DNA of 64,000 nt from Deminuibacter soli (GTDB taxonomy: Bacteria; Bacteroidota; Bacteroidia; Chitinophagales; Chitinophagaceae). This document shows positions 26,214-35,511 of this stretch, piece after piece (within the stretch, counting starts at the first letter, position 1; the number at the start of each line of letters is the position of its first letter). The stretch is taken from NCBI RefSeq assembly GCF_003412455.1, contig NZ_QTJU01000005.1, positions 303,605 to 367,604 on the forward strand, given 5' to 3'. A program made the translations under genes and the position numbers. A model generated the notes under the pieces. The model ran no database searches. It was not told where the DNA came from and saw only the letters and a list, made by a program, of their open reading frames with translations.

Positions 26214-29200
26214 TTAGAACTGTAATGTTGCACCCAGTGAAAACTGCCTGGGGCGCGGATAACCACCGGGATCGAAGCCGGTATAGCTCTCCGGGTTCAG
26301 GCCCTTGTAACCAGTGATATAACCCAGGTTGTACACGCTGGCAAATACATTCATGCCGGTAGAATGGATTTTCTTCAACACACTTTGCGGCAGGTTATAA
26401 CTGATGGATATTTCGCGGAATGCCAGGAAATCGCCTTTTTCAATCATGGTGGATACATCGGAAGAATAAGACTGGTTAACACCCAGCGTTGCACCACGCA
26501 GGTAATTGCGCTGACCAAAATCGTAGTCAGCAAAAGAAAAGCGTGCATATTTCTTTCCTTCATCGCCCTCTTTCTGCCAGATATCATTACCAAGTGCCTG
26601 TGAGGGTGCACCTTCATTAAACGCGCGGCCCTGTCCCAGCGAACGCGCCAGTGCACCGTTGCTGATTAAATGTCCCATGGCAAAGTCAACCGCCACACGC
26701 AGTGTAAAACCTTTATAGGTAAACATATTCTGCATACCGCCGATAATATTGGGTGTGCGGTAGCCCATAAACACCTGGTCTTTGGTATCAATTACCCCAT
26801 CCTTGTTTACATCTTCAAAAATGTAATCGCCTGCATGTTTGCCTACGCTGATGCCGGAGGGCGAGGCGAGGTTATCTTTTGTTGTAGCATTCCAGGCACT
26901 GGCCTGCGCATCGGTTGCAAATACGCCGAGTGCATGGTAGGCCCATAAGCCATACGGCCGCTCTCCTTCTGCAAAGCCACCTGCCTCAACCAGCTGTTTG
27001 GAGGATGCATCCCATACCAGGTCACCACCCTGCCTGTTCTTCGCACGGCCGTTGGCAGGCAGTTGCTTGATCAGGGTTTTGTTATATGCAAAAGAGAAAT
27101 TGCTGCGCCAGGTGAATGTCTTTGTTTTTACAGGTGTTGCACCCAGCTCAATTTCTACCCCTTTGTTTTGCAGTACACCGTTGTTGTACGTGATAGAAGT
27201 AAATGGCGCTTCAGAAGGCAGCGGTTTGGAAGCCAGCCTGTTTTTGGTGAGTTTGTTGTACCAGTCAACCGATAAGGTAATACGGTCTTTTAAGAAGCCC
27301 GCATCCACAGCGAGATCGGTTGTTTGTGTTAATTCCCAGCGCAGGTTGGGATTGGATAAGTTGCTGCGCAATATGCCCGATCCCTGTGCATAGGTCACTG
27401 CGGAATAGCCACCATAGGTATCGGTAATGCTCAGGTCGCTTGAGCCTGCCTGTCCCCAGCTGCCACGCAGTTTCAGCGTGCTCACGGGTTTCAGTATCCA
27501 GAATTTTTCCCGTTGTATGTTCCAGCCGGCAGATGCGGAAGGAAACAAGGCGTATTTGTTTTCCGGTGCAAAATTAGAAAAGCCATCATCACGCAATGCA
27601 CCGCTTAACAGGTAACGGCCCTGGTAATCGTAGTTGAGCTGACCAAAAAAGCTGGCTGAACGTGATTCAGTTAAACTGGTACCAAAATCAGTCACATTCG
27701 TCATTACCACGCCGTTCACTACCGTAGTGGTAGGTTCGTTAATGGTGTAGATATAATCATTGGTACCCCGCTGCGATCCGATATTGATAATGCTGTTGGT
27801 AGAACGGGTGTAGTTAAACCCGCCCAGCAATGTGAAATGATGATCGTTGCGTACGTTGAAATCATACTGCAGGATCTGGTCAACCATCAGCTGCCTGAAG
27901 TTGTTCGTGTTCTCATTTTTCTGCCGCTGCGTAGACGGTTGAATTTCGTTGGAAGGTGTGGCTTTGCGCATAAACAGGTAACGGTAATCCTGCATTACAT
28001 ATGATACCGCAGGTTTCCAGTGCAACCCTTTGGTAATGGTGAGATCACCTGCCAGTCTCGATACCAGTCTTTCGGTAGACACCCTTGTATCATCATACTT
28101 CAGCGTATGAAAGCGGTTGCGTACGGTGTATAGCTCACCGGGCATGGGGTTACCATCGTCTTTAAAAATGCGGATCAGCGGCGTAATGCGTGTACCACGC
28201 ACCAGCTCATTCTGGTAAGCATCTACATAATTGGGTTGTATGTACTGGTAATTGATCATGGCATCTATACGGAAGTTTTCTGCTGCCTTGAACCCGAAAT
28301 TACCCAACGCATCATAGCGCTTGTAATTGGTGCCGGTAAATATGCCAGCCTGGTCTGTATAACCGAGTGATACATTATAGTTGGCTTTGTCGCCACCGCC
28401 ACTTACGGCGATATTATCGTTGTTGGTTAAACCGGTTACCCACAGCATATCCTGGTAATGGTTATCTGCATACAACAGTTTGGTGCCCGGGTTAATAGGA
28501 TCATCCATGGTTTGCCATCCTTTGGCAAGCAGCTTGTTCACATAGTCCTGCCCTTCTACTGACACAATGTTATCGTACAATGCAGTCAGGTTGATATTGA
28601 TGCCATACTGCCCTTTGGCAGTATATACTTTTGTACCGGCAGAAAAGCCGCCATTGTTCAGCAGGTTATCCTTATCCAGCTTGTCTGTGGTGTTTTTCAC
28701 CGTAGTACGTGCCAGGGTAAGATACTGTGTTGCATCCAGGTATTTATAATCGCGGGCCTTGGTTTCCCAGGTGGTGCGGTGATTGAGGCTCAGGTTCATT
28801 TTGCTGTTAAACTTGCCGCCCTTTGTTTTCACCACAATTACGCCGTTGGCGCCGCGCGCACCATAGATAGCAGTGGCAGCCGCATCTTTCATTACCTGGA
28901 GCGATTCAATGTTGTCGGGGTTAATATCATCCAGCGAACGGAATACACCGTCTACAATCACCAGCGGACCACTGGCGTCAGAACTGCCCACAGCGCTGCC
29001 ATTGCCATTACCCACGCCCGAGCCATACACATTCAGTTTGGTACCGCCGCGTATAATAATGTTGTTGGCGCCACTGCCGGGCTGGCCGGTTGTAACAGGT
29101 ACCGATACACCGGCCAGTTTGCCCTGCAAGGCTTGTATGGGATTGGGGTTGGAGGTATTTTTCAGTTCTTCGCTACCGAGCTTGGCTACAGCAGCCGTTG

Positions 29201-29573
29201 TTTTTGCCCTGGTTTGCTGCGTATAGCCCACCACGATAATATCTGCCATGGTATCGGTTACACGCTGCAATACAACCTGTATACTGCTGCGGCCATTTAC
29301 GGCCACCTGTTGCTGTGCAAAGCCTATGCTTGACACCAGCAGTATACTGTTTTCTGAAGGTAATCCGATTGTGAAACTGCCATCCGGTGCTGTGGCTGTA
29401 CCGCCCCGCACACCTTTGATCTGCACACTTACTTTTTCCAGCGCAGCGCCACTGCTGTCAGTGATCTTTCCCTTTACGGTAAAGCGCTGCCCGAACGAAA
29501 CCTGACACAGCAACAGCAGCACAAGGGCTATGGCTGTTTGCTGACAGTAACTAGAGAGCATATTTTTTTTCAT
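26214..29573 (-). CDS. SusC/RagA-family TonB-dependent transporter of the sialic-acid locus
   Basis: About 1119 residues from ATG 29573 (MKKNMLSSYCQQTAIALVLLLLCQVSFGQ signal peptide). Order: carboxypeptidase-regulatory-like domain (FTVKGKITDSSGAALEKVSV), TonB-box/plug (ADIIVVGYTQQTRAKTTAAV; NNIIIRGGTKLNVYGSG), and a barrel ending FSLGATLQF. The plug has a long Gly/Ser-rich loop (GSGVGNGNGSAVGSSDASG), which is unusual. Its place between the lipid-anchored sialidase and SusD suggests import of sialic acid across the outer membrane. Confidence 0.95.
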   Translation of the reverse strand: MKKNMLSSYCQQTAIALVLLLLCQVSFGQRFTVKGKITDSSGAALEKVSVQIKGVRGGTATAPDGSFTIGLPSENSILLVSSIGFAQQQVAVNGRSSIQVVLQRVTDTMADIIVVGYTQQTRAKTTAAVAKLGSEELKNTSNPNPIQALQGKLAGVSVPVTTGQPGSGANNIIIRGGTKLNVYGSGVGNGNGSAVGSSDASGPLVIVDGVFRSLDDINPDNIESLQVMKDAAATAIYGARGANGVIVVKTKGGKFNSKMNLSLNHRTTWETKARDYKYLDATQYLTLARTTVKNTTDKLDKDNLLNNGGFSAGTKVYTAKGQYGININLTALYDNIVSVEGQDYVNKLLAKGWQTMDDPINPGTKLLYADNHYQDMLWVTGLTNNDNIAVSGGGDKANYNVSLGYTDQAGIFTGTNYKRYDALGNFGFKAAENFRIDAMINYQYIQPNYVDAYQNELVRGTRITPLIRIFKDDGNPMPGELYTVRNRFHTLKYDDTRVSTERLVSRLAGDLTITKGLHWKPAVSYVMQDYRYLFMRKATPSNEIQPSTQRQKNENTNNFRQLMVDQILQYDFNVRNDHHFTLLGGFNYTRSTNSIINIGSQRGTNDYIYTINEPTTTVVNGVVMTNVTDFGTSLTESRSASFFGQLNYDYQGRYLLSGALRDDGFSNFAPENKYALFPSASAGWNIQREKFWILKPVSTLKLRGSWGQAGSSDLSITDTYGGYSAVTYAQGSGILRSNLSNPNLRWELTQTTDLAVDAGFLKDRITLSVDWYNKLTKNRLASKPLPSEAPFTSITYNNGVLQNKGVEIELGATPVKTKTFTWRSNFSFAYNKTLIKQLPANGRAKNRQGGDLVWDASSKQLVEAGGFAEGERPYGLWAYHALGVFATDAQASAWNATTKDNLASPSGISVGKHAGDYIFEDVNKDGVIDTKDQVFMGYRTPNIIGGMQNMFTYKGFTLRVAVDFAMGHLISNGALARSLGQGRAFNEGAPSQALGNDIWQKEGDEGKKYARFSFADYDFGQRNYLRGATLGVNQSYSSDVSTMIEKGDFLAFREISISYNLPQSVLKKIHSTGMNVFASVYNLGYITGYKGLNPESYTGFDPGGYPRPRQFSLGATLQF

Positions 29574-29637
29574 AAGCAATCATTGAACCGGTACGGCTAA
29601 CATAACCGGTGAAATAATGAATGTGGTTGTTTGGTAA

Positions 29638-30903
29638 TCAAGGTTCCCCTGCGCCGTTGAGTATCCAGGCGAGATTGAATTTGTGAAACTCGACAGACTT
29701 GTTGCTGGTGCTGCTGTTGTGTACATCTTCATTGATCTCTATCAATGCAGCTACTGCATAATCAGCAGTTTTAATCATGCTGGAATAACCGCCTTTGGCA
29801 ATGGTGATGGGTGTATAGTCACAGGTGTTCCAGTCGTAAATGCTCCTGCTTCTTGCCCAGGTATTGCCTTCATCATAGCTAATGCGCACTGTCATGTTGC
29901 AACGCTTGCTTTCGTTGTTGGGGTTCAGAAAAATAAGGCGGGCAGGTGCGTCGGTGTTGTAGCGTATAACCGATGCCTCACATTTGGGATCGATCAAAGC
30001 ATTGTCAACAGCCCATGCGGCAAAACCATTTTCAATAGAGCCTACAGATTTGCGGCGGCGTTTTGCAGTGTTCCATTCCGTTGTACCTGGCCTGTCATTG
30101 CGCAGCAGGCTGCCATCGAGCAATTCTACAATGGTGCTTTCATCAGTGCCACCGGGCAATAACTGGTAGTGCCAGCTGGCGCCATGATCATCGCTGTAAA
30201 TGTTGCGGCCAAAGGCAGGAATGATTAAACGGCCTGCATGGCTTGCCACTGTTTGTATGCCAATGCCAGGCCCCATTGCATCCCAGGTATAGCCGGGCGG
30301 CAGCAGCGCGCTTGTCATATCCTGCGGTACAGACCAATGTTCCCCATGATCATCACTGTAAGAGGAGAACACCCTTCTGTCGCCCCAGGCTTTGATGGAA
30401 GAAAACGATGTTTTGTTTTCATCATTCCACGACATAAACAGCCACACCCTGCCATTGGGGCCTGCCTGCCAATCGTACACAGCCGTAGGGTTACCCCAGG
30501 TGCCTGCGCCGGATGCAGCTACTTCACCCAGGTCAGACCAGGTGTTGCCATTGTCGAGTGAGCGTTTAAACACAACATTGATATCACCAAAATCAGCCGG
30601 GCTCCATCTGCGTCCTTCTGCGAAAGCAATGAGCGTACCATTGTTTGTTTTAATGATGGAAGGAATACGGAAAGAATGATAGATGCCTGTGCCACCATCA
30701 AATAACAGTGCACTGTTGTGAATGGGTGCTGCCAATGCAGCCCTGGCAGCAGCTTCATTCTCCGGTGTTTTGGTTATAGCGGGTGTTTGAAGGTTGTTCA
30801 TTTTGCTGGCGCAACCATGCAGCAGCGCAATCGCGAGCACACAAAGCATTGCCTTGCACCCGGAGCAGCCTGCTGTCCGGAGCATAATGTATAGAGGTTT
30901 CAT
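29638..30903 (-). CDS. Exo-alpha-sialidase (GH33), lipid-anchored
   Basis: 421 residues, with a signal peptide whose lipobox LLHGC puts a lipidated Cys at residue 30, so it should sit on the outer membrane. GH33 signatures: HSFRIPSIIKTNNGTLIAFAEGRRW, FGDINVVFKRS and Asp boxes SLDNGNTW, SDDHGEHW, SDDHGASW and SYDEGNTW. It would release sialic acid from external glycoconjugates for the neighbouring SusCD. It is the first gene of the operon and starts 22 bases from a 13-bp palindrome also found before the GntR gene. Confidence 0.92.
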   Translation of the reverse strand: MKPLYIMLRTAGCSGCKAMLCVLAIALLHGCASKMNNLQTPAITKTPENEAAARAALAAPIHNSALLFDGGTGIYHSFRIPSIIKTNNGTLIAFAEGRRWSPADFGDINVVFKRSLDNGNTWSDLGEVAASGAGTWGNPTAVYDWQAGPNGRVWLFMSWNDENKTSFSSIKAWGDRRVFSSYSDDHGEHWSVPQDMTSALLPPGYTWDAMGPGIGIQTVASHAGRLIIPAFGRNIYSDDHGASWHYQLLPGGTDESTIVELLDGSLLRNDRPGTTEWNTAKRRRKSVGSIENGFAAWAVDNALIDPKCEASVIRYNTDAPARLIFLNPNNESKRCNMTVRISYDEGNTWARSRSIYDWNTCDYTPITIAKGGYSSMIKTADYAVAALIEINEDVHNSSTSNKSVEFHKFNLAWILNGAGEP

Positions 30904-30924
30904 ATGGAGCAGTTAATAAGTAGT

Positions 30925-30937
30925 TATGTACTACATA
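30925..30937. promoter_or_regulatory. Candidate GntR-type operator before the sialic-acid operon
   Basis: TATGTA-C-TACATA is a perfect 13-bp palindrome 22 bases upstream of the first sialidase start codon. The core ATGTACTACAT is identical to the palindrome before the GntR gene at 31917. Spacing of GT..AC fits the FadR subfamily pattern. Confidence 0.7.
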
Positions 30938-31199
30938 TCAAATGTGCTGATAAATTCCATTACAGGCAAATATTTTTTTTCGGGATATGTTATTTATTAC
31001 TTTTTATAGTGGAAGATGCTGACGCGAAAGCATGTGCCTTACTGTTGAAAATGCAACACAGTTTTTAGCAATGGTAAGTTGCAAATGCAATAACAGCAAG
31101 CATTACAGGAATTACGCACACCAGTGCACACGCATGCTACGCAAACAATAGTATGCTGCGCAGCAACTGTTCAGGATGTATTGCAAGAAACTTAAACCG

Positions 31200-31892
31200 C
31201 TATTGTATTTTCTTGAAATGATGTTCCAGGTGTTGCAGCATGCCTTGCCTGAATTCTTCTTTGGTACCTTCTTTCAGGATTTTCACGAGGTCAAGATGGG
31301 ACACTTTGCCGATGATGGGCTTTTTCTCCAGGGTAACCAGGTAACCGAATACCGGCAGCAGCATGCTTTGAAACCTGCTCATGGTATCGTTGCCGGTCAT
31401 CTGGTATAATTTGCCATGAAAAGCAATCTCGTGTTGTATGCGGAAGGTTTGTTTATCCCCTGTTACTTTCTGCGATTTGGCAATCTGCTCCAGCTCGGCA
31501 ATATCCTTTGCTGTTTTGCGGAGATAAAGTAAATCGGCCAGCCCCACCTCCAGCGTTAAACGCAGTTCAAATAAATCACGCAGGGTATGTTCATCTATAA
31601 TAGCAGGATCGAGCACGCGTTCAAAAGAGCCGAGTATATCCGGCCTGGCCAGCACCATGCCGCGTTTCTTTTTTGTTTCTACCATGCCCAGCATCCGCAA
31701 CCGGCTCAACGCTTCGCGTACCACATTGCGGCTTACTCCCAGCGAATTGGCCAGCTCTATTTCCTTAGGCAGGGCATCCCCGGGTTTAAAGGCGCTTGTT
31801 TTAAGGTATTCACGCAAACGGATCTCTACAACATCGGCCATAGTGGTATTAGCAATGCGTTCCAGCTCGTTATTCGGCAATTTCTTGGTCAT
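31200..31892 (-). CDS. GntR-family (FadR-type) regulator, probable sialic-acid repressor
   Basis: 230 residues. N-terminal winged helix (about 18-85) contains KPGDALPKEIELANSLGVSRNVVREALSRLRMLGMVETKKKRGMVL, the canonical GntR pattern. The C-terminal FCD-type helical domain (about 95-225) has DLFELRLTLEVGLADLL, EIAFHGKLYQMTGN and the acidic/His residues that usually bind a metal-linked carboxylate effector; sialic acid fits. It lies immediately upstream of the sialic-acid operon in the same direction, and both carry the same palindrome, so it probably controls itself and the operon in the manner of NanR. Confidence 0.88.
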   Translation of the reverse strand: MTKKLPNNELERIANTTMADVVEIRLREYLKTSAFKPGDALPKEIELANSLGVSRNVVREALSRLRMLGMVETKKKRGMVLARPDILGSFERVLDPAIIDEHTLRDLFELRLTLEVGLADLLYLRKTAKDIAELEQIAKSQKVTGDKQTFRIQHEIAFHGKLYQMTGNDTMSRFQSMLLPVFGYLVTLEKKPIIGKVSHLDLVKILKEGTKEEFRQGMLQHLEHHFKKIQ

Positions 31893-31916
31893 GCGGCGGC
31901 AGGTAAATTTTGTTTA

Positions 31917-31929
31917 AATGTACTACATT
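31917..31929. promoter_or_regulatory. Candidate GntR autoregulatory operator
   Basis: AATGTA-C-TACATT is a perfect 13-bp palindrome 25 bases upstream of the GntR start codon. It shares the 11-base core ATGTACTACAT with the site at 30925-30937. Confidence 0.7.
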
Positions 31930-32019
31930 ATGTTATCCGCAGCTAAACAGACCCAATTCTGTCTCCTGCTGCCAGCCGGGTGCTTATACAGACAGCCTTG
32001 TTCCGGATAAACTTTTGTA

Positions 32020-32160
32020 ATGCTGCATAGATCGCTGGAATATCTTCTTCGCACCCTGGGCCTGTTGCGGGAAATGCCCGCCGGTATGTACCCTGTTTAC
32101 ACCATCCAGTACAGGGAAAATCGCAAGATCCGGATTGATGCAATAGCAGGATTGGTGTAG
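32020..32160 (+). CDS. Possible 46-residue small protein
   Basis: ATG at 32020 opens a 46-codon frame ending TAG 32158-32160, 24 bases before the Ada-like gene. The product (MLHRSLEYLLRTLGLLREMP then GMYPVYTIQYRENRKIRIDA) has an amphipathic helix-like start and a basic end. It could be a leader or an unrelated small protein; codon pattern is plausible but the length gives little support. Confidence 0.3.
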   Translation: MLHRSLEYLLRTLGLLREMPAGMYPVYTIQYRENRKIRIDAIAGLV

Positions 32161-32184
32161 TTTTGAATCAAGCTCATACCTGCT

Positions 32185-33027
32185 ATGCCCGATAAACTGG
32201 CCAATTATTACCGGATTGAAAAAGCCATCGGCTTTTTAACCACTCATTTCAGGGAGCAGCCAGACCTGGATGCTATTGCCGCGCAGGTGCACATGAGCCC
32301 TTATCATTTTCAACGCATTTTTACTGACTGGGTGGGAATCAGTCCAAAGAAGTTTACCCAGTACCTCACACTCGATTACCTGCGCCATAAAATACGCGAT
32401 ACCGAAAACATGATGGATGCGGCGGATGAAGCCGGGCTATCCAGCCAGTCGCGCGTAAACGAACTGTTTGTAAAAATAGAAGGCATGAGCCCGCAGCAAT
32501 TCAAGTCTGCCGGTAAAGGGCTGGAGATATGTTATGGCTACCATGCCACACCATTCGGTTTGTGTTTTATTGCCGTTGCAGAAAAAGGCATTTGTACGCT
32601 GAAGTTTATTGATGAAGAAAAAAGCAGGAATGAATTTGCGCAGTTCTCTGCACGATGGCCCTTTGCCAGGTTAACACATAAACCGGAGTTTACGCAAACC
32701 TATATCCGCAACATATTCCAGCACAGCGGTAAGGATGCCGCCAATCTCCAGTTGCTGGTACAGGGAACGGATTTCCAGGTAAAAGTATGGGAAGCATTGC
32801 TCAATATTCCTTTCGGATCTGTAAGCTCCTTTCAGCAAATTGCACGTTTGATCGGTAAACCCGGTGCAGCACGGTCTGTTGGTGCAGCCATAGGCGCCAA
32901 TCATATCCTGTACCTTATTCCCTGCCACCGTATTATTGCTGCTGATGGCAGTATGGGCAACTATCATTACGGCAAGGCACGCAAGCTCACTATGATTGGC
33001 TGGGAAATAAGTCAACTACAGCAATAA
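32185..33027 (+). CDS. Ada-like AraC regulator/O6-alkylguanine-DNA methyltransferase
   Basis: 280 residues. Residues about 10-108 are an AraC-type double helix-turn-helix (LDAIAAQVHMSPYHFQRIFTDWVGISPKKFTQYL). Residues about 115-280 are the methyltransferase domain: the acceptor Cys247 lies in IPCHRII, preceded by FQVKVWEALLNIPFGSVSSFQQIA. It would remove O6-methylguanine and act on transcription. The N-terminal zinc phosphotriester-sensing domain of E. coli Ada is missing, so methyl-phosphotriester signalling is not expected from this protein alone. Followed by the isochorismatase-family gene 55 bases on. Confidence 0.9.
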   Translation: MPDKLANYYRIEKAIGFLTTHFREQPDLDAIAAQVHMSPYHFQRIFTDWVGISPKKFTQYLTLDYLRHKIRDTENMMDAADEAGLSSQSRVNELFVKIEGMSPQQFKSAGKGLEICYGYHATPFGLCFIAVAEKGICTLKFIDEEKSRNEFAQFSARWPFARLTHKPEFTQTYIRNIFQHSGKDAANLQLLVQGTDFQVKVWEALLNIPFGSVSSFQQIARLIGKPGAARSVGAAIGANHILYLIPCHRIIAADGSMGNYHYGKARKLTMIGWEISQLQQ

Positions 33028-33082
33028 TCGGATTGCAGCGCCGCACACGTACTGCTAGCTTGCAGCTATAAATAACCGAAGT

Positions 33083-33613
33083 ATGCAAGCGTTAATAGTG
33101 ATTGATGTTCAAAACGAATTTTCCCCTGAAGGACAAAGACCGGTACCCGGCCATGCCCAGGCACTCGCAGCCATTCTGCAGCATGTGGCACAAGCCCGCA
33201 AACAACAACAGCCCATTGCATGGGTAAGACACCACAATAAACCCAATGAATCTGCCGCATTTGTACCGGGCAGCTGGGGCGCAGAATTTTCACCCGGCAT
33301 TGGTGTGCAGCCCGGCGCTGCACAGGAGAAAGCGTTCCGGAAAAATGTATACGGAGCTTTTACCGGAACCAACATAGGTGAATGGCTGCAAAGCTTACAC
33401 GTTACTGAAGTATTGATTATGGGATTTTATACGCATGGCTGTGTATCTACCACCAGCCGCGAAGCCATTATGGCGGGCTACACCGTACTGCTTGATCCTG
33501 AAGCAACCGGCACCTGTGCTATAAGCCACCCTGTACTGGGCACCTTTACGGCAGATGAACTTCGCCGCTCAGCATTGTTACAGTTAATGAACATGGGCGC
33601 AACTATACTATAA
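33083..33613 (+). CDS. Isochorismatase-family cysteine hydrolase
   Basis: 176 residues, cytosolic alpha/beta hydrolase-like enzyme of the isochorismatase superfamily. The catalytic triad is Asp8 (ALIVIDVQNEF), Lys87 (FRKNVYGAF) and Cys120 (FYTHGCVSTTSREAIMAGY). Members hydrolyse amides or vinyl ethers, such as nicotinamide. The absence of the nicotinamidase zinc motif suggests a different amide. Same strand as the Ada-like gene and ends before a bidirectional hairpin. Confidence 0.88.
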   Translation: MQALIVIDVQNEFSPEGQRPVPGHAQALAAILQHVAQARKQQQPIAWVRHHNKPNESAAFVPGSWGAEFSPGIGVQPGAAQEKAFRKNVYGAFTGTNIGEWLQSLHVTEVLIMGFYTHGCVSTTSREAIMAGYTVLLDPEATGTCAISHPVLGTFTADELRRSALLQLMNMGATIL

Positions 33614-33629
33614 AACTGACTAATAGCAC

Positions 33630-33665
33630 GAAGCCTGCAGCAGTTTACAACCGCATGCAGGCTTC
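33630..33665. terminator. Bidirectional terminator hairpin
   Basis: GAAGCCTGCA (33630-33639) pairs with TGCAGGCTTC (33656-33665) around a 16-base loop, between the stop codons of the convergent hydrolase and hypothetical genes. Confidence 0.65.
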
Positions 33666-33689
33666 ATAATTTGACAGATATACGCAACG

Positions 33690-34196
33690 CTAAGGTTGCG
33701 CCAGCGCATATTGATCGGGATGATTGATCAAATCTTGCAGCACATCAGCGGTAATAAACACCATATCAAAACACTGATCGCTGTTAGACATGCTGGTTGC
33801 CATCACTATGCTAAACTGTTTGTTGGTATATGGTGCAAGCAATGCATTCACATTTTCCAGGAAACCGGGTTGCAGCCAGTCAGTTTCGGGATCGGGGATG
33901 GAACAATGCAACTCATTGCCGTTTACGGAAAAATAAAACTGCCAGTTTTCACCATCATTTGCTGATGATACGTTGCTGATAACAACATCCGGCGCAGCGA
34001 TACCCGCCATTTCCTTCAGCAGGCTTTCATAAGCAGTTATATCGCAGTAATTTTCAGCATCGTCGTTGATGTAGTGTCTAACGTTGGCAATCCCACTGAA
34101 TACACGCAATTTCCCGGCAATGTCTGCGTAATAGGCTTGTGAGCTCCCGGTTTTAGTGCTCCAGTCGATGATGTTTTCGGCAACATTTTGTAGCAT
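33690..34196 (-). CDS. 168-residue hypothetical protein
   Basis: A soluble acidic protein without signal peptide or membrane helix: MLQNVAENIIDWSTKTGSSQ at the start, then a mixed alpha/beta body (NWQFYFSVNGNELHCSIPDPETDW, FSIVMATSMSNSDQCFDMVFIT). I recognise no family. The pattern of an aspartate-rich N-terminal helix region and a beta C-terminal part resembles small immunity-like proteins, but nothing nearby supports that. Single gene, ending at the hairpin at 33630. Confidence 0.6.
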   Translation of the reverse strand: MLQNVAENIIDWSTKTGSSQAYYADIAGKLRVFSGIANVRHYINDDAENYCDITAYESLLKEMAGIAAPDVVISNVSSANDGENWQFYFSVNGNELHCSIPDPETDWLQPGFLENVNALLAPYTNKQFSIVMATSMSNSDQCFDMVFITADVLQDLINHPDQYALAQP

Positions 34197-34383
34197 ATCG
34201 TTGTGTTTGGGTTAAGGTGGTTTAGTTCAGTGAATAGTCAATAGTGAATACTGAATGATCTGGGCGACCCTTTTAACGGATCGAAGATCAAAGCGGATAA
34301 CCTTCACTGCTTTGCTGATGAATATAAAAACAGTTTAATAAATAGCCGAAAAGTTGACCGGCTGTTTTGCGGAAAAAGGAAAA

Positions 34384-34403
34384 ACTACCCAGTTTCAGGT
34401 AGT
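34384..34403 (-). terminator. Short hairpin after the 34407 lipoprotein gene
   Basis: ACTACC (34384-34389) pairs with GGTAGT (34398-34403), three bases past the stop codon of the minus-strand lipoprotein gene; A/T-rich flanks make it a modest terminator. Confidence 0.45.
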
Positions 34404-34406
34404 GGT

Positions 34407-35039
34407 TTAGGGCGTGTATGGGGCTCTGTCTGTTGCTGCCCTGTAGCCATCATATTGCCCCTGCTGAAAATCACGCAGTTCAGGCGTAAGGTTAGGCCAA
34501 AGAGCCAGGGCCAGCAGCCATCTTTTCTCACATTGGTAATCTACATAGTGCTGCAGAATAGCGTGTATCTCTGTCCATTTATCTTTGACTGTAAACTTGA
34601 CTGATTCTATTTTCCAACCGGCATAACCAGCCGAGTTATAGTCTACTGTTCCATCTGCTTTTAAAGTAATAGTGGTATTGTCTTTCGATAAGGTTAAATC
34701 ATATTCAAATAAATAAAAAGGTTCCGGAAGCCCCTGCCCGATGAGGTTGTACACCATAACACCATCATTGTAACCAACATAATACCCGCGTCCGTAATAC
34801 GTAGATTTGCTTCCGGGCCAACATAAAGTTTCTTCAGGATACGGAGTATGGCTCAGCGTATCGCCGGGGAAAGCCAATGGCCCGGGACCACAAATAAGGG
34901 TATCATCAGGATTGGGGCCAGGCTCACGCGGTGTGGTTGGTATATCGGCTCCATTAAGGTTGTTCTTATTCAGATCTTTTTTGCAGGCCACGGCTAATAA
35001 TAGCAGGCAGCAAACAGCAGTTATTTTGATACTCATCAT
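34407..35039 (-). CDS. Exported lipoprotein, uncharacterised
   Basis: 210 residues with lipobox LLLLAVAC-KKDL. After the anchor comes a Pro/Asp/Gly-rich linker (PREPGPNPDDTLICGPGPL) and a beta-rich domain (DGVMVYNLIGQGLPEPFYLFEYDLTLSKDNTTITLKADGTVDY), then a helical C-terminus. I recognise no family. It may be surface displayed. Two ATGs (35039 and 35036) precede the signal. Confidence 0.7.
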   Translation of the reverse strand: MMSIKITAVCCLLLLAVACKKDLNKNNLNGADIPTTPREPGPNPDDTLICGPGPLAFPGDTLSHTPYPEETLCWPGSKSTYYGRGYYVGYNDGVMVYNLIGQGLPEPFYLFEYDLTLSKDNTTITLKADGTVDYNSAGYAGWKIESVKFTVKDKWTEIHAILQHYVDYQCEKRWLLALALWPNLTPELRDFQQGQYDGYRAATDRAPYTP

Positions 35040-35233
35040 GGTAATTTTTCTGAAATTACACCATTACCTTCCCCTGAAAATACCTGTAAATCAGTATTTA
35101 CACGATATATCGCAAATGATAAATAAGATTATTACTCCCCCCATCAGGTAAGATCAAACAACGCTGAACAAAACGAACAGAGAAAAAATTGCATTTACTA
35201 AAGGAGATTTTTACTTTTTGGGCAAATTGCCAT

Positions 35234-35440
35234 ATGGCTCAAAGAAAACCTTACAATCCTAATACGGCCTACGGACGTAGAAAACTCCGCGAACAGTATA
35301 ACCAAAACACCCCACCGGAAGAACAGCAGGAACACCGGCTGATTGCCTTCTTTATTTGCCTGGCTTTTGCCATCATTGGCTTTGTTATTGTGTATGCATT
35401 GAAAGGGGAACATGCTGCCGTTAAATGGATTCGTCATTAG
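35234..35440 (+). CDS. Small single-span membrane protein, conserved-looking
   Basis: 68 residues from ATG 35234 (MAQRKPYNPNTAYGRRKLRE); a longer frame starts at a TTG with no support. A basic, Tyr/Asn-rich N-terminus is followed by one helix, IAFFICLAFAIIGFVIVYAL, and a short tail. Proteins opening with AQRKPYNPNT.YGR.KLRE recur in Chitinophagaceae. Function unknown. Followed by another small membrane protein 71 bases on. Confidence 0.6.
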   Translation: MAQRKPYNPNTAYGRRKLREQYNQNTPPEEQQEHRLIAFFICLAFAIIGFVIVYALKGEHAAVKWIRH

Positions 35441-35511
35441 AGGACAATCCTCTTCTCTTCTGATGAGAAGGCTTTATCTCGATTAAATCAACCTGTTTAA
35501 AAACTCAAACT

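Noticed and set aside
31943..32143. 66-codon minus-strand frame between the GntR and Ada-like genes
   Set aside because: Cys/Gly-rich text with no pattern; the plus-strand 46-residue frame over the same bases looks more protein-like.
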